64,000 nt of DNA from Lachnospiraceae bacterium (GCA_910574745.1 CAJTCE010000007.1:62001-126000); one strand, 5' to 3'; counted from the stretch's first letter, positions 20,202-30,140 are shown. Made by a program: numbers and translations. The notes: generated from the sequence alone by a model not told the origin.

Positions 20202-20391
20202 AAAATTTCCTTTTTAACAAATTACTTTCAATATATTATTTATAAACAAAAATAAGGCAGGAAATAAATATTAAGCTTATGAATATTAAAAAACAGATTA
20301 TGTAACTGTCACTGCATTTGTCAAATATCCACAAAAACATATTTATTTTCCTTACTTATACAATTTCGAATATAACATACAAAAAGTAATT

Positions 20392-22317
20392 TTAATCCTT
20401 ATATTTATAAACCTGTTCCAGATAAATAAGCAGCACGGAAATATCCGCAGGAGAAACTCCTGAAATACGGGAGGCCTGTCCTACGGAAAGAGGTTTTAGA
20501 CTTTTAAGCTTCGCCCTCGCTTCCAAACGCAGACTGTTTACATCGTCATAATTTATATCCTTAGGAATTTTTTTGTTTTCTATTTTTTTAAACTGTTCAA
20601 CCTGCTTTATTTGCCGCTTGATATATCCGTCATATTTAATATTAATATTAACCTGCTCTATAACATCATCCGATAAAGGCTTTCTGGCAGGATCAATTTC
20701 AGAAAGAATTTCATAAGAAAGCTCAGGCCTGCACATAAGCTCCCCCAAGGTTGTTCCCGTTTTTAAAGAAGCGCTGTCATGAGCCGCTAAAAATTCCTGG
20801 TTTTTTTTATTTGCACCAATCATTGTATTTTGAAGCCGCTCCACTTCTTCTTTAATTAATTTTTCCTTCAATAATATATAATCATATTGTTCTTTTGAGA
20901 TAAGGCCTGCTTCATAACCCTTTTTTCTCAAACGAAGATCCGCATTATCCTGACGAAGAAGCAGACGATATTCAGATCTGGAAGTCATCATACGATATGG
21001 TTCAAAAGTTTCCTTTGTAACCAAATCATCAATTAATACCCCTATATATCCTTCACTTCTGTCAATAATAAGAGGTTCTTTTCCTTTTATAAACATAGCG
21101 GCATTGATTCCCGCAACCAATCCCTGGGCAGCCGCTTCTTCATATCCGCTGCTTCCGTTAAACTGTCCTCCTGAATAAAGTCCCAAAATATTCTTAAATG
21201 CCAAAGAAGCATACAGCTGGTTTGGATTGATACAATCATATTCTATAGCGTAAGCATTTCTCACAATCTTACAATTTTCCAGACCGGGAACCGTTCTGTA
21301 CATTTCAAGCTGGACATCCTCGGGAAGAGAAGAAGACATTCCCCCTACATACATTTCATTTGTATGGATTCCTTCCGGTTCAATAAAAACCTGATGTCTG
21401 TCTTTATCCGCAAATTTAACAACCTTATCCTCAATAGAAGGACAATATCTTGGCCCTGTACCTTCTATCACACCCGCATAAATAGGCGAACGATCTAGAT
21501 TATTTTTAATAATTTCATGAGTCTTTTCATTTGTATAGGTCAGATAACAGGAAACCTGATCTATCTGAACATCTTCAGGATTTGTGGAAAAAGAAAAAGG
21601 AACAATTTTTTCATCTCCTACCTGCTCTTCCATTTTGGAATAATCAATGGTTCTTCCATCCATTCTTGCAGGGGTTCCCGTTTTAAAACGACGCATTTCA
21701 ATTCCTAATTCTTTTAAAGACTCCGTTAAATAGTTAGCAGCCTGCAACCCATTAGGTCCTGTATAAGTAATAGCTTCTCCGCAAAGACATCTTGCCCTTA
21801 AATAAGTTCCGGTACATAAAACAACAGCTTTACATTCATAAATTCCGCCTGTGAATATTTTTACTCCGGTTATTTTTTTCTTTCCTGTTTCCTCATCCGT
21901 TTCCGTTAAAAGCTCACAAACCTCCGCTTGTTTAATAGTAAGATGATTTTGACTTTCCAAAGTTATACGCATCTGCCTGGAATATTCCGCCTTATCAGCC
22001 TGCGCTCTCAAAGAATGAACTGCAGGACCCTTTGAAACATTTAACATTTTGGATTGAATAAATGTTTTATCAATATTTTTGCCCATTTCTCCCCCAAGGG
22101 CATCCAGCTCCCTGACCAAATGTCCTTTAGAAGAACCGCCCACATTTGGGTTACAAGGCATTAAAGCAATACTGTCGACACTCACTGTAAAAATAACCGT
22201 TTCAAGTCCCAGCCTTGCGCATGCCAAAGCCGCTTCGCAGCCTGCATGACCTGCACCTACCACACAGACATCCACTTTTTCTACTATATACTTTTTATCC
22301 TTTTGCAAATCTGACAT
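20392..22317 (-). CDS. mnmG: tRNA uridine-5-carboxymethylaminomethyl modification enzyme MnmG
   Basis: A 641-residue FAD-dependent subunit of the MnmE-MnmG complex that modifies U34 of tRNAs reading split codon boxes. The FAD-binding Rossmann motif [12 protein letters not shown] is at about 19-30, with the later GIDB-family segments RPELSYE and [14 protein letters not shown]. The ATG at 22317 was chosen because AGAAGGA lies 7 nt upstream; an in-frame ATG 7 codons earlier lacks a good site. It lies downstream of its partner gene mnmE in the same direction. Confidence 0.96.
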   Translation of the reverse strand: MSDLQKDKKYIVEKVDVCVVGAGHAGCEAALACARLGLETVIFTVSVDSIALMPCNPNVGGSSKGHLVRELDALGGEMGKNIDKTFIQSKMLNVSKGPAVHSLRAQADKAEYSRQMRITLESQNHLTIKQAEVCELLTETDEETGKKKITGVKIFTGGIYECKAVVLCTGTYLRARCLCGEAITYTGPNGLQAANYLTESLKELGIEMRRFKTGTPARMDGRTIDYSKMEEQVGDEKIVPFSFSTNPEDVQIDQVSCYLTYTNEKTHEIIKNNLDRSPIYAGVIEGTGPRYCPSIEDKVVKFADKDRHQVFIEPEGIHTNEMYVGGMSSSLPEDVQLEMYRTVPGLENCKIVRNAYAIEYDCINPNQLYASLAFKNILGLYSGGQFNGSSGYEEAAAQGLVAGINAAMFIKGKEPLIIDRSEGYIGVLIDDLVTKETFEPYRMMTSRSEYRLLLRQDNADLRLRKKGYEAGLISKEQYDYILLKEKLIKEEVERLQNTMIGANKKNQEFLAAHDSASLKTGTTLGELMCRPELSYEILSEIDPARKPLSDDVIEQVNINIKYDGYIKRQIKQVEQFKKIENKKIPKDINYDDVNSLRLEARAKLKSLKPLSVGQASRISGVSPADISVLLIYLEQVYKYKD

Positions 22318-22458
22318 CTTTTTTCCTTCTATCATCATGAATCCTATACTTTTTAATTGTATTACTTACAATAAAAAACCCAATAACTTTTCAAAAATAG
22401 AAATATTATTTTATTCTTTAAAATTCTTACACTGGAAATACATTATGAAAATATTAAT

Positions 22459-23850
22459 TTATTTACCCATGCAAAACTTCGAAAAAATTTCATTAACCAA
22501 ATCCTCTCCCACTTCTTCCCCGATAATTTTTCCTAAAGCAGCATAAGCATTCATCAAATCAATGGAATAAAAATCCTCCGGCATTTCATCTAAAAGACTT
22601 TGCCTTACTAACATAAGAGAATCCTTTGATTCCGTTAAAGCTTCTTTATGTCTGACATTTGTAATCGTTACTTCATCATTCAAATCTATTTTACCATGAA
22701 TAAACATTTCTTTCATAGTATCTTCCAATTCCTTTAAACTGCTGTCTTTCGTCATGGAAGTATTTAATATCACATAATCCTCTTTAAAATCTTTACAGAC
22801 TTCTTCCATGTATTCCAAAGAAACAACTGTATTCAGATCTGATTTATTTAATAATATAATAGATTTCTTATCAGACATCAAATCCATTATCTTAAAATCA
22901 TCTTCATCCAGATTTTTAGAAGAATCCACTACATAAAGAATTAAATCCGCATTCTGCGCTTTATCTCTTGCCCTGTCCACACCGATTTTTTCAACAACAT
23001 CTTCCGTATCCCTGATTCCCGCAGTATCCACAATATGAATACCGATTCCATCCAAATTAATAAATTGCTCCAAAACATCCCTGGTAGTTCCTGCGACATC
23101 CGTAACAATTGCTTTTTCTTCCCCCAACAGCTTATTCAATAAAGAAGATTTTCCCGCATTGGGCTTACCTAAAATAACAACCTGGATACCCTCTTTTATA
23201 ATTCTGCCATTATCAAAGGTACGAATCATCTCCGATAATTCCTGCAGCAATTCGTCCACAATAACCTTCAACTTATCAGGATACCCTTCCGTACTGATAT
23301 GCTCCGGATCATCCAATGCCGACTCAATAAAAGCAATTTCATAAATAATCTTTTCACGTAACTCTTTTATTTTTTCATATACCTTTCCCTTCAATTGATT
23401 AACAGAAGACTTCAAAGCATAATCATTTTCAGACTGAATCAAATCCATGACCGCTTCTGCTTTTGTCAAATCAATTCTTCCGTTTAAAAAAGCTCTCTTT
23501 GAAAACTCTCCCGGCTCCGCAGCTCTTGCTCCGTTTTTTAATACAACCTCTAAAATTTTTCGCATCACAAGCATACCGCCGTGACAATCTATCTCTACGG
23601 TATCCTCTGCCGTAAAGCTGTTAGGTCCCTTCATAATGAGAACCATAACCTCATCTATCATATCACTACCATCATAAACATATCCATAATGAACAGTATG
23701 TGTTTTCTGATTTAATAATTTTTTCTTTCCACCTTTTGACCGGTAAACCCTATCCGCAACTTTCACTGCTTCCGGTCCGCTAATCCTGACTATTCCAATT
23801 CCCGAATTAGACATCCCCGTAGCAATAGCTGCAATCGTATCTGTTCTCAT
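22459..23850 (-). CDS. mnmE: tRNA modification GTPase MnmE
   Basis: A 463-residue GTPase partner of MnmG. The N-terminal tetrahydrofolate-binding domain (TIAAIATGMSNSGIGIVRIS) is followed by helical parts flanking a G domain (GKPNAGKSSLLN, DVAGTTRD, DTAGIR, NKSD). The catalytic C-terminal CMGK is intact. I chose ATG 23850, preceded by AGGGG; the frame is open upstream but without start signals. It is separated from jag by about 400 nt holding a very large inverted repeat. Confidence 0.96.
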   Translation of the reverse strand: MRTDTIAAIATGMSNSGIGIVRISGPEAVKVADRVYRSKGGKKKLLNQKTHTVHYGYVYDGSDMIDEVMVLIMKGPNSFTAEDTVEIDCHGGMLVMRKILEVVLKNGARAAEPGEFSKRAFLNGRIDLTKAEAVMDLIQSENDYALKSSVNQLKGKVYEKIKELREKIIYEIAFIESALDDPEHISTEGYPDKLKVIVDELLQELSEMIRTFDNGRIIKEGIQVVILGKPNAGKSSLLNKLLGEEKAIVTDVAGTTRDVLEQFINLDGIGIHIVDTAGIRDTEDVVEKIGVDRARDKAQNADLILYVVDSSKNLDEDDFKIMDLMSDKKSIILLNKSDLNTVVSLEYMEEVCKDFKEDYVILNTSMTKDSSLKELEDTMKEMFIHGKIDLNDEVTITNVRHKEALTESKDSLMLVRQSLLDEMPEDFYSIDLMNAYAALGKIIGEEVGEDLVNEIFSKFCMGK

Positions 23851-23958
23851 AATACATACCCCTAAATCAATACTAAAAATAAATACTAAAAAATCAGTAC
23901 TAAAAAAGAAACTAAAATAACAATCATAAGACAATAATCAAAAAAACATACGAAAAAT

Positions 23959-24246
23959 AAATTATTATCTACTCCTTGGCAGGAGAAAAATAAAGAAAAG
24001 GCTGTCGCTGCAAATAATAAGAGGTCACAGTAAAGTTATATTTATTTCAGGGACTATCTAAAAACGTCAGCGTCTGATCTTCGTCCTTTGCAGATTTACC
24101 TGCTGCTGCGTTTTTAGCCAAGCGCAAATACCCAAAGGGTATAAACTCATCCCTGAAATAAATATAAGCTTTACGCCGACCTCTTATTATTTACAGCGAC
24201 AGCCTTTTCTTTATTTTCCTCCACACCAAGAAGTAAATAATCAATT
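23959..24246. repeat. Large imperfect inverted repeat between mnmE and jag
   Basis: Two arms of about 92 nt, 23959-24053 and 24150-24246, are inverted copies of each other. The core (for example AAGGCTGTCGCTG, AAATAATAAGAGGTC, TTATATTTATTTCAGGGA) is almost fully conserved; the outer parts (TACTYCTTGGY, AATT) less so. The roughly 96-nt loop holds its own hairpins: AAAAACGTCAGC/GCTGCGTTTTT and TACCC/GGGTA. There is no ORF. Transcribed, it would fold into a long stem-loop just after the jag stop codon. It could be a MITE-like repeat, a decayed terminator, or a structured RNA. Confidence 0.9.
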
Positions 24247-24251
24247 TAAAA

Positions 24252-24884
24252 CTACTTCTTCAAAGTAACAACAACCTTCCTATAAGGTTCATCCCCTTCA
24301 CTATGGGTTGTCACATACTTATCATTCTGCAACACCGAATGAATAATTCTTCTTTCATAAGGATTCATAGGCTCCAAAGAAACAGGACGTCTGGTTCTCT
24401 TTACTTTATAGGAAATATTTTTTGCAAGATTTTCAAGTGTTTCTTTTCTTCTCTGCCTGTAATTTTCCGTATCAATCTTTACACGGATATAATCATCTAC
24501 ATCCTTATTTACTACTAAAGAAACAAGATACTGTAAAGAATCAAGAGTCTGTCCTCTTTTACCTATTAATACGCCCATTTCATCTCCGGATAAATCAATA
24601 TCCAGAGTATTTTCAATATCATCATACTTTGCATCAATCACAACAGCAAGATTCATGGATTTAAAAATATCGGAAAGAAAATCCTTTGCTTTTATATCGA
24701 TCGTTTTTTCTTCTTCCTTTATTTTTGCTTTAATAATAGCAGGCTTTGCATTAATACCTAAAAATCCGCTGGAACCTTCCTGTACTACTTCATATTCCAA
24801 CTTATCACTGGTAACAGAAAATTTCTGGCATGCTTCTGTTATAGCGTCAGAAACTGTTTTTGCGGAAACTTCAACAAATTCCAT
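24252..24884 (-). CDS. jag: RNA-binding protein Jag/KhpB
   Basis: A 210-residue protein with the three Jag parts. The N-terminal Jag-N domain (VEVSAKTVSDAITEACQKF, GSSGFLG) is followed by a KH domain with GIGKRGQTLD-type loop (here VLIGKRGQTLDSLQ), then a C-terminal R3H domain (PMNPYERRIIHSVLQ). It binds RNA and affects cell division and elongation in other Firmicutes, as a partner of KhpA. It follows yidC by 14 nt, the conserved order. Confidence 0.95.
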   Translation of the reverse strand: MEFVEVSAKTVSDAITEACQKFSVTSDKLEYEVVQEGSSGFLGINAKPAIIKAKIKEEEKTIDIKAKDFLSDIFKSMNLAVVIDAKYDDIENTLDIDLSGDEMGVLIGKRGQTLDSLQYLVSLVVNKDVDDYIRVKIDTENYRQRRKETLENLAKNISYKVKRTRRPVSLEPMNPYERRIIHSVLQNDKYVTTHSEGDEPYRKVVVTLKK

Positions 24885-24898
24885 AAAGCATATCCTCC

Positions 24899-26188
24899 CT
24901 ACTTTGAACTATTCTTTTCATTATACTCTCTTACCATATTTGCTTTTGCCGTAATACTTCCCGGCTTTGCACTTAAATTTTTTCTCTTTGCTTCTTCAAT
25001 TAATTCATCTTTTTCTTTCTGAGTCATACCGTTATCATAATTCGCCAGAGCCTTTGTCCTGATGCCTGCATTTCTGATAACAACTGAAGAATCAACTTCT
25101 TTTTTAACCTTTTTAGATGCCTTTTCCTGATTCTTTTTAATCAATTCATCAAAATCGATTTTATCAATATGCTTATTGATAGCAATCTGCTGAATACATC
25201 TGATTACAGAACCTGCCACCCAGTAGATTCCCATACCTGCAGGTAAAGTAAAACACAAAACTGCCGACATGATAGGCATGGTATAATTCATCATCTTCAT
25301 GGAAGCCATCATAGTGTTAGCTGTTTCATTTCCACTACTCTGGTTTGTATTAGCCTGAGGCATCAATTTCACACTTAAAAACTGAGATAAAGCTGCCAAA
25401 ATAGGAACAAGTACCGCTCCTATTACTAAAAGATACTGCCCTGTACTTACCCCTTCCTTCATGGTATACCATGGAGAATTTGCAATATTTAATCCTAAAA
25501 AGTTATTATACTCATTTAAAGTATCGTAGGTTGACTGCACTAAAGACGAAACTGACGGAAATTGGTCCTTTAAAGACATCCATTCTGCTGTAGAAGCTTT
25601 ATTCAAAACATCTATAAAGGTATTTTTCATCATTTCGCTTCCTGCAACAAAGCCCTCGTTGGAAAACTGCTTTGAAAAATACGAAGCATTGCTGAAAGTC
25701 TGCAAAAATTCCGATGAACCGGCCAAAGATGATAATTTATCCACTAAACCGATAAATACATCCTTTACTGCAGGTACATAAGCCGGAATATTATAAACCA
25801 CTCTGTACAATGCAAGTAATATAGGAAACTGAATCAAGAGCTGTACACAACTTCCTGTAGGAGAAACGCCATACTTTTTGTAGACTTCCTTCTGCTCCTC
25901 ATTCATGGCCATAATGGAATCATTATCTTTTTTACCTTCGTATTTTTTTGTAATAGCTTGTAATTCAGGACTCATTTTTGCCTGAAGCTTGGAAAATTTC
26001 TGCTGTTTGATAGTAAGAGGCATCATACAAAGATAAATAACCAATGTAAATATAATAATGGATAAACCGATATTAGGAATGCCTATCTTATTTAAAACAG
26101 TAAAAATGCCACTCATCAAATATCCAAGCAAAGTAGCAACAGGTCCTATAATAAATGTAGAGGTTTTTGTTAATAAAATTCCTGACAT
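24899..26188 (-). CDS. yidC: Membrane protein insertase YidC/OxaA (SpoIIIJ type)
   Basis: A 429-residue insertase with the YidC/Oxa1 core: GLSIIIFTLVIY (TM), the cytoplasmic hairpin KLQAKMSPELQAITKKYEGK, GVSPTGSCVQLLIQFPILLALYRV and MPIMSAVLCFTLPAGMGIYW. It is longer than B. subtilis SpoIIIJ (about 260) because of an extra, probably extracellular, region between TM2 and TM3 (about 155-245) and a charged tail. The conserved groove Arg (ILIRLL in B. subtilis) appears as Tyr (Y52, LVIYLC). No lipobox is seen. It lies between yidD and jag in the same transcript. Confidence 0.94.
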   Translation of the reverse strand: MSGILLTKTSTFIIGPVATLLGYLMSGIFTVLNKIGIPNIGLSIIIFTLVIYLCMMPLTIKQQKFSKLQAKMSPELQAITKKYEGKKDNDSIMAMNEEQKEVYKKYGVSPTGSCVQLLIQFPILLALYRVVYNIPAYVPAVKDVFIGLVDKLSSLAGSSEFLQTFSNASYFSKQFSNEGFVAGSEMMKNTFIDVLNKASTAEWMSLKDQFPSVSSLVQSTYDTLNEYNNFLGLNIANSPWYTMKEGVSTGQYLLVIGAVLVPILAALSQFLSVKLMPQANTNQSSGNETANTMMASMKMMNYTMPIMSAVLCFTLPAGMGIYWVAGSVIRCIQQIAINKHIDKIDFDELIKKNQEKASKKVKKEVDSSVVIRNAGIRTKALANYDNGMTQKEKDELIEEAKRKNLSAKPGSITAKANMVREYNEKNSSK

Positions 26189-26205
26189 TTTTTCCTCCTG
26201 GATTA

Positions 26206-26415
26206 TTATGGAACGGGATCATACCCGCCTTTTGAAAAAGGATTACATCTCAATATTCTCCATGCGGCCAACATACCGCCCTTTAATGCCCCGTATTTTT
26301 CTATAGCTTCCAGACCGTATTGGGAACAGGTGGGAGTATAAGGACATTTGGTAGATTTCATTGGAGAAATATATTTTCTGTAAAATTTAATAATTAAAAT
26401 AAAAATTTTCTTCAT
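26206..26415 (-). CDS. yidD: Membrane protein insertion efficiency factor YidD
   Basis: A 69-residue YidD with the conserved core [20 protein letters not shown], followed by Y-ALEKYG-like ([10 protein letters not shown]) and [17 protein letters not shown]. It is a small membrane-associated helper of YidC-dependent insertion. Its ATG follows the rnpA stop by 1 nt, so translation is probably coupled. Confidence 0.94.
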   Translation of the reverse strand: MKKIFILIIKFYRKYISPMKSTKCPYTPTCSQYGLEAIEKYGALKGGMLAAWRILRCNPFSKGGYDPVP

Positions 26416-26416
26416 A

Positions 26417-26773
26417 TCAAATTTCTGACGAAGCTTCTTTTTTCATAACACCATGAAGCTTTAAAAGATGTAATAAAGCACTTTCCATTTCATGATAAGA
26501 AATAGAAGCAGCGCTGTTTCTTGCTATGACTACTATGTTTAAACCACTATTAAACATATCTTCATGTAGTCTGTAACTTTCGCGGATCAATCTTGCCAGG
26601 CGATGCCTTACAATACTGTTTCCGACTTTTTTACTAACAGAAATCCCGAGGTAATTTTTATCCTGATTGTTTTCTAACACATAAATTACCAAATATTTAT
26701 TCGCATAGGATTTACCCTTTTTATAGACCTCCCGGAATTGTCCGTTTTTTTTGAGTGACTCCGAAAAATTCAT
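26417..26773 (-). CDS. rnpA: Ribonuclease P protein component
   Basis: A 118-residue RnpA that joins the RNase P RNA to remove 5' leaders from pre-tRNAs. The N-terminal part shows [19 protein letters not shown]. The RNR-type motif appears as [14 protein letters not shown], with His for Asn. It lies between rpmH and yidD. Confidence 0.93.
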   Translation of the reverse strand: MNFSESLKKNGQFREVYKKGKSYANKYLVIYVLENNQDKNYLGISVSKKVGNSIVRHRLARLIRESYRLHEDMFNSGLNIVVIARNSAASISYHEMESALLHLLKLHGVMKKEASSEI

Positions 26774-26828
26774 AATTAAATTCTTCCTTAATGTATATTC
26801 AGAGAAAAATAGGCCACAAAACTGCGGC

Positions 26829-26963
26829 CTAAGCGGATAATCTTTTTCTACCTTTAGCTCTTCTGGCTGCCAAAACTTTTCTTCCGCCCGGAGTACTCAT
26901 TCTGGCTCTGAAACCATGAACCTTACTTCTCTGTCTTCTTTTAGGCTGAAATGTCATCTTCAT
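26829..26963 (-). CDS. rpmH: 50S ribosomal protein L34
   Basis: A 44-codon gene read directly from the minus strand: it begins [18 protein letters not shown] and ends AKGRKRLSA, the near-invariant L34 sequence. GGGAGGTG lies upstream of the ATG. It heads the rpmH-rnpA-yidD-yidC-jag transcript, with a consensus promoter at 27006-27034. Confidence 0.96.
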   Translation of the reverse strand: MKMTFQPKRRQRSKVHGFRARMSTPGGRKVLAARRAKGRKRLSA

Positions 26964-27005
26964 AAACAATACACCTCCCTTTCTTCGTTAGAAACAATCA
27001 TTACG

Positions 27006-27034
27006 ATTATATTGGAAGAAATCCCATAAGTCAA
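27006..27034 (-). promoter_or_regulatory. rpmH operon promoter
   Basis: Minus strand: TTGACT (27029-27034), 17 nt, TATAAT (27006-27011), about 43 nt before the rpmH start codon. It faces away from oriC. Confidence 0.85.
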
Positions 27035-27099
27035 GCCGTTTTAAGCGCATTTTTCCTATTTTTAAAAAGTACAATTTTTATACAATTTTTTTCGAAATA

Positions 27100-27400
27100 A
27101 TTTTTTTCAACATTTTGTGTAAATAATTTTCTTAATATCAAGATATTGAAAAAATAAATTTCAATGTTCATAAATATTTACTTTACATAAAATATCCACA
27201 TTTTGTGAATTTTTTGTGGATAACTATTCATTTTTACTCTTTATCCTTTAATTTTTTTTAACAAGTCCTATAAAATCAATCTTTTCATTGTTTATAATTC
27301 AAAAAAACTTATTCACATATTCCACATCAATTATAAAAGATATGTAAACTGTTCATAATTTTGAACAATTATTTGTGGAAAAATTTGAAGTTTGAAATTT
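27100..27400. other. oriC: oriC, DnaA-box cluster upstream of dnaA
   Basis: This very AT-rich, gene-free stretch between rpmH and dnaA contains two perfect DnaA boxes: TGTGGATAA (27215-27223, minus orientation) and TTATTCACA (27309-27317). One-mismatch boxes are ATATCCACA (27192-27200) and TGTGGAAAA (27374-27382); TATTCCACA (27318-27326) abuts the 27309 box. Gene orientation flips here (rpmH side minus, dnaA side plus), as expected for the bidirectional origin. Together with 28827-28920 it forms a bipartite origin as in B. subtilis. Confidence 0.92.
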
Positions 27401-27420
27401 ACAAGTTTTTCGTTTAATAT
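27392..27420 (+). promoter_or_regulatory. dnaA promoter (candidate)
   Basis: TTGAAA (27392-27397), 17 nt, TAATAT (27415-27420), about 49 nt before the dnaA ATG. A one-mismatch DnaA box lies 10 nt upstream, so autorepression by DnaA is plausible. Confidence 0.6.
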
Positions 27421-27468
27421 TATAAGGGATATCTTTTTGGATGTTTTTCATAAAAGGAGTTATTAAGA

Positions 27469-28818
27469 ATGAGTGAAATATCAGAAAAATGGGAAGAAAT
27501 TAAAGAAATCATAAAAAAGGAATATGAATTAACAGATGTATCCTACAATACCTGGATAAAGCCTCTTAAGTTTTATAAAGAAGAGAATAATACTGTTATC
27601 ATTCTGATTCCTTCTGATCAGGCTCATGCAGTAAATTACATTACAAATAAGTACAAAAATTTTTTTCAGGTTTCCATATCCGAAATTTTTAATAAAGAAT
27701 ATCAGGTTTCCTTCTTATTAGAAAAGGATGTTGAAAAAAAAGATGATTTAATTGAAAAATCTAATGTATACAATATTAACAATATAAATGCAAATCTGAA
27801 TCCAAAATACAATTTTGATACTTTTGTTGTAGGAAGCAATAATAAATTTGCCCATTCCGCTGCCCTGGCTGTAGCGGAGTCTCCGGGAGAAGCTTACAAT
27901 CCTCTTTATTTATATGGAGGAGCGGGTCTGGGCAAGACCCACTTAATGCATTCCATCGGACACTTTATTTTAGAGCAGAATCCTGACAAAAAAGTACTCT
28001 ACATTAACAGTGAAGAATTTACTAACGAAGTGATTGAATCCATACGAAGCGGTAACGCTGCCGCCATGACTAAATTACGGGAAAAATACAGAACCGTAGA
28101 TGTCCTTTTGCTGGACGATGTACAATTTATAATAGGAAAGGAAAGCACCCAGGAAGAATTTTTTCATACTTTTAACGTATTACATACAGCAGGAAAACAG
28201 ATTATTCTTTCATCCGATAAACCTCCTAAGGAAATGGAAACCTTAGAGGAACGCTTTCGTTCCAGATTCGAATGGGGATTAATAGCGGACATACAGCCCC
28301 CTGATTATGAAACCCGTATGGCAATATTGCGCAAAAATGCCGAAGTCTATGAAAGAAGCATTGATGATGAAGTCATCAAATACATCGCTACAAATGTAAA
28401 ATCCAATATTCGTGAATTGGAAGGCGCCTTAAGAAAAGTAATTGCCGCTTCCAGATTAAACAATACAGATTTAAATTTACAGCTTGCGGAGGATGCATTA
28501 AAGGATATCATTTATCCCGAAGCTCCGAAAGAAATCACGCCATCTTTTATTATCAAAGTAGTTGCGGATCATTTTGGTATTTCTCCCGACGACATTGTAT
28601 CTAAGAAGAGAAACACGGAATTTGTTATACCCAGACAGATTTGTATGTATATGATAAGAGAATATACCGCTACCTCTTTGGAATCCACAGCAAAGATACT
28701 AAATAAAAAAGACCATACCACGGTTATCCACGGTATCAACAAAATAAAAGAAGAAATGAATAAAAACAGTGATATAAAAAATAAAGTGGATATTATTAAA
28801 AAGAAGATAAGTGTATAA
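27469..28818 (+). CDS. dnaA: Chromosomal replication initiator DnaA
   Basis: A 449-residue DnaA. Domain I (1-80, KWEEIKEIIKKEYELTDVSY...W) mediates oligomerisation. A short linker follows, then the AAA+ domain III with Walker A GGAGLGKTH (150-158) and Walker B LLLDDVQF. Domain IV has the DNA-binding signature KDHTTVIHG near the C-terminus. It melts the origin after binding the boxes on both sides of its gene. AAGGAG precedes the ATG. Confidence 0.98.
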   Translation: MSEISEKWEEIKEIIKKEYELTDVSYNTWIKPLKFYKEENNTVIILIPSDQAHAVNYITNKYKNFFQVSISEIFNKEYQVSFLLEKDVEKKDDLIEKSNVYNINNINANLNPKYNFDTFVVGSNNKFAHSAALAVAESPGEAYNPLYLYGGAGLGKTHLMHSIGHFILEQNPDKKVLYINSEEFTNEVIESIRSGNAAAMTKLREKYRTVDVLLLDDVQFIIGKESTQEEFFHTFNVLHTAGKQIILSSDKPPKEMETLEERFRSRFEWGLIADIQPPDYETRMAILRKNAEVYERSIDDEVIKYIATNVKSNIRELEGALRKVIAASRLNNTDLNLQLAEDALKDIIYPEAPKEITPSFIIKVVADHFGISPDDIVSKKRNTEFVIPRQICMYMIREYTATSLESTAKILNKKDHTTVIHGINKIKEEMNKNSDIKNKVDIIKKKISV

Positions 28819-28826
28819 CTTTTTCA

Positions 28827-28920
28827 TTTTCCACAAAAAAATATTTTATATTCACATAGTTATGCGTAGTAATTTAACTTTAAAAATGCTATAATAGATA
28901 AGGTTATGAACATATTCACA
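28827..28920. other. Second DnaA-box cluster and unwinding-element region (dnaA-dnaN gap)
   Basis: One-mismatch DnaA boxes are TTTTCCACA (28827-28835), ATATTCACA (28848-28856) and ATATTCACA (28912-28920), set in an AT-rich gap of 196 nt. In B. subtilis the DNA unwinding element lies in the equivalent dnaA-dnaN gap. The gap also holds the dnaN promoter. Confidence 0.7.
28887..28895 (+). promoter_or_regulatory. dnaN promoter, extended -10
   Basis: TGCTATAAT is an extended -10 element (TG at 28887-28888, TATAAT at 28890-28895). The -35 region is weak, which an extended -10 can compensate. The start codon of dnaN lies 120 nt downstream. Confidence 0.5.
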
Positions 28921-29014
28921 TCTATTATTATTATTACGTTTAAAATTAATATTTTTATATAACATCGCGCGTGTAAAAACCGGTTATATTTCCATGGAGG
29001 GAGTTATACACATT

Positions 29015-30124
29015 ATGAAGCTTATTTGTAAAAAAGCAAATCTTTTAAACGGAGTTCAGATAGTAAGCAAAGCCGTTCCCGGTAAAACAACCATGCCTAT
29101 TCTCGAGTGTATTCTGATCGATGCATCCAAAGGAGAAATAAAATTAACTGCAAATGATATGGAACTTGGTATAGAAACCAAAATTGATGGCGATATTTTA
29201 GAAAAGGGTATTATTGCACTGGATGCCAAAATTTTTCTTGAAATCGTGCGTAAGCTTCCTGATAACATGATTACAATTGAAACAGACAGTAATTTAAATG
29301 TTGTCATTACCTGTGAGAAAGCTAAGTTTAATATTGTGGGCAAAAGTGGAGAAGATTTTTCCTATCTTCCCGAAATTGAAAAAGATAACAGCGTCGTTAT
29401 CAGTCAGTTTACTCTGAAAGAAGTCATCAGGCAGACTATATTTTCCATTGCTGATAATGAAAATAACAAACTGATGACCGGAGAATTATTTGAAATAGAA
29501 AATAACAACATGAAGGTTGTTTCTCTTGACGGACATCGTATTTCATTGCGCAATATTGAATTAAAGGATAATTACGATCATATCAAGGTTGTAGTTCCCG
29601 GCAAGACATTAAATGAAATCAGTAAGATTTTAATAGGGGAAGCAGATAAGGATGTTGTAATTTATTTTACCGACAAGCATATTTTATTTGAGTTTGATGA
29701 GACTGTTGTATTATCAAGGCTGATTGAAGGAGAATATTTTAAAATCGAACAAATGCTCTCTACGGATTATGAGACAAAAATGATCATTAACAAAAAAGAA
29801 TTTTTAAATTGTATAGACAGGGCTACTCTTTTAGTAAAAGAAGGAGAAAAGAAGCCCATTATCATCAATGTGACTGATGAGGATGTGGAACTTAAAATTA
29901 ATTCCACTATCGGTTCCATGAATGAAAACATTGATATTGTAAAAGAAGGTAAGGATATTATGATTGGATTTAATCCCAAATTCCTTATTGATTCTTTAAA
30001 AGTAATAGATGATGAAGAAATTAACATTTATATGGTCAATCCGAAAGCTCCTTGTATTATAAGAGATGACCATAACAGTTATCTTTATCTGATTCTTCCG
30101 GTTAACTTTACGGTTTCAAATTAA
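29015..30124 (+). CDS. dnaN: DNA polymerase III sliding clamp (beta)
   Basis: A 369-residue clamp with three repeated domains; the ring tethers polymerases and repair factors to DNA. The family ends with the conserved LILPVN-type motif, here YLYLILPVNF. I chose ATG 29015, starting MKLICKKANLLNGVQIV, with GGAGGGAG upstream; the frame is open for 7 more codons. Gene order dnaA-dnaN-rlbA-recF is standard. Confidence 0.97.
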   Translation: MKLICKKANLLNGVQIVSKAVPGKTTMPILECILIDASKGEIKLTANDMELGIETKIDGDILEKGIIALDAKIFLEIVRKLPDNMITIETDSNLNVVITCEKAKFNIVGKSGEDFSYLPEIEKDNSVVISQFTLKEVIRQTIFSIADNENNKLMTGELFEIENNNMKVVSLDGHRISLRNIELKDNYDHIKVVVPGKTLNEISKILIGEADKDVVIYFTDKHILFEFDETVVLSRLIEGEYFKIEQMLSTDYETKMIINKKEFLNCIDRATLLVKEGEKKPIIINVTDEDVELKINSTIGSMNENIDIVKEGKDIMIGFNPKFLIDSLKVIDDEEINIYMVNPKAPCIIRDDHNSYLYLILPVNFTVSN

Positions 30125-30140
30125 TAAAAAGAAGGTTATT

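Noticed and set aside
20202-20391. Additional DnaA box ATATCCACA between mnmG and rsmG
   Set aside because: A single one-mismatch match in AT-rich DNA, far from the origin clusters; expected by chance.
23959-24246. Insertion sequence with terminal inverted repeats
   Set aside because: No transposase frame in the 96-nt loop; a MITE or structured RNA remains possible, so it is kept as an unexplained repeat.
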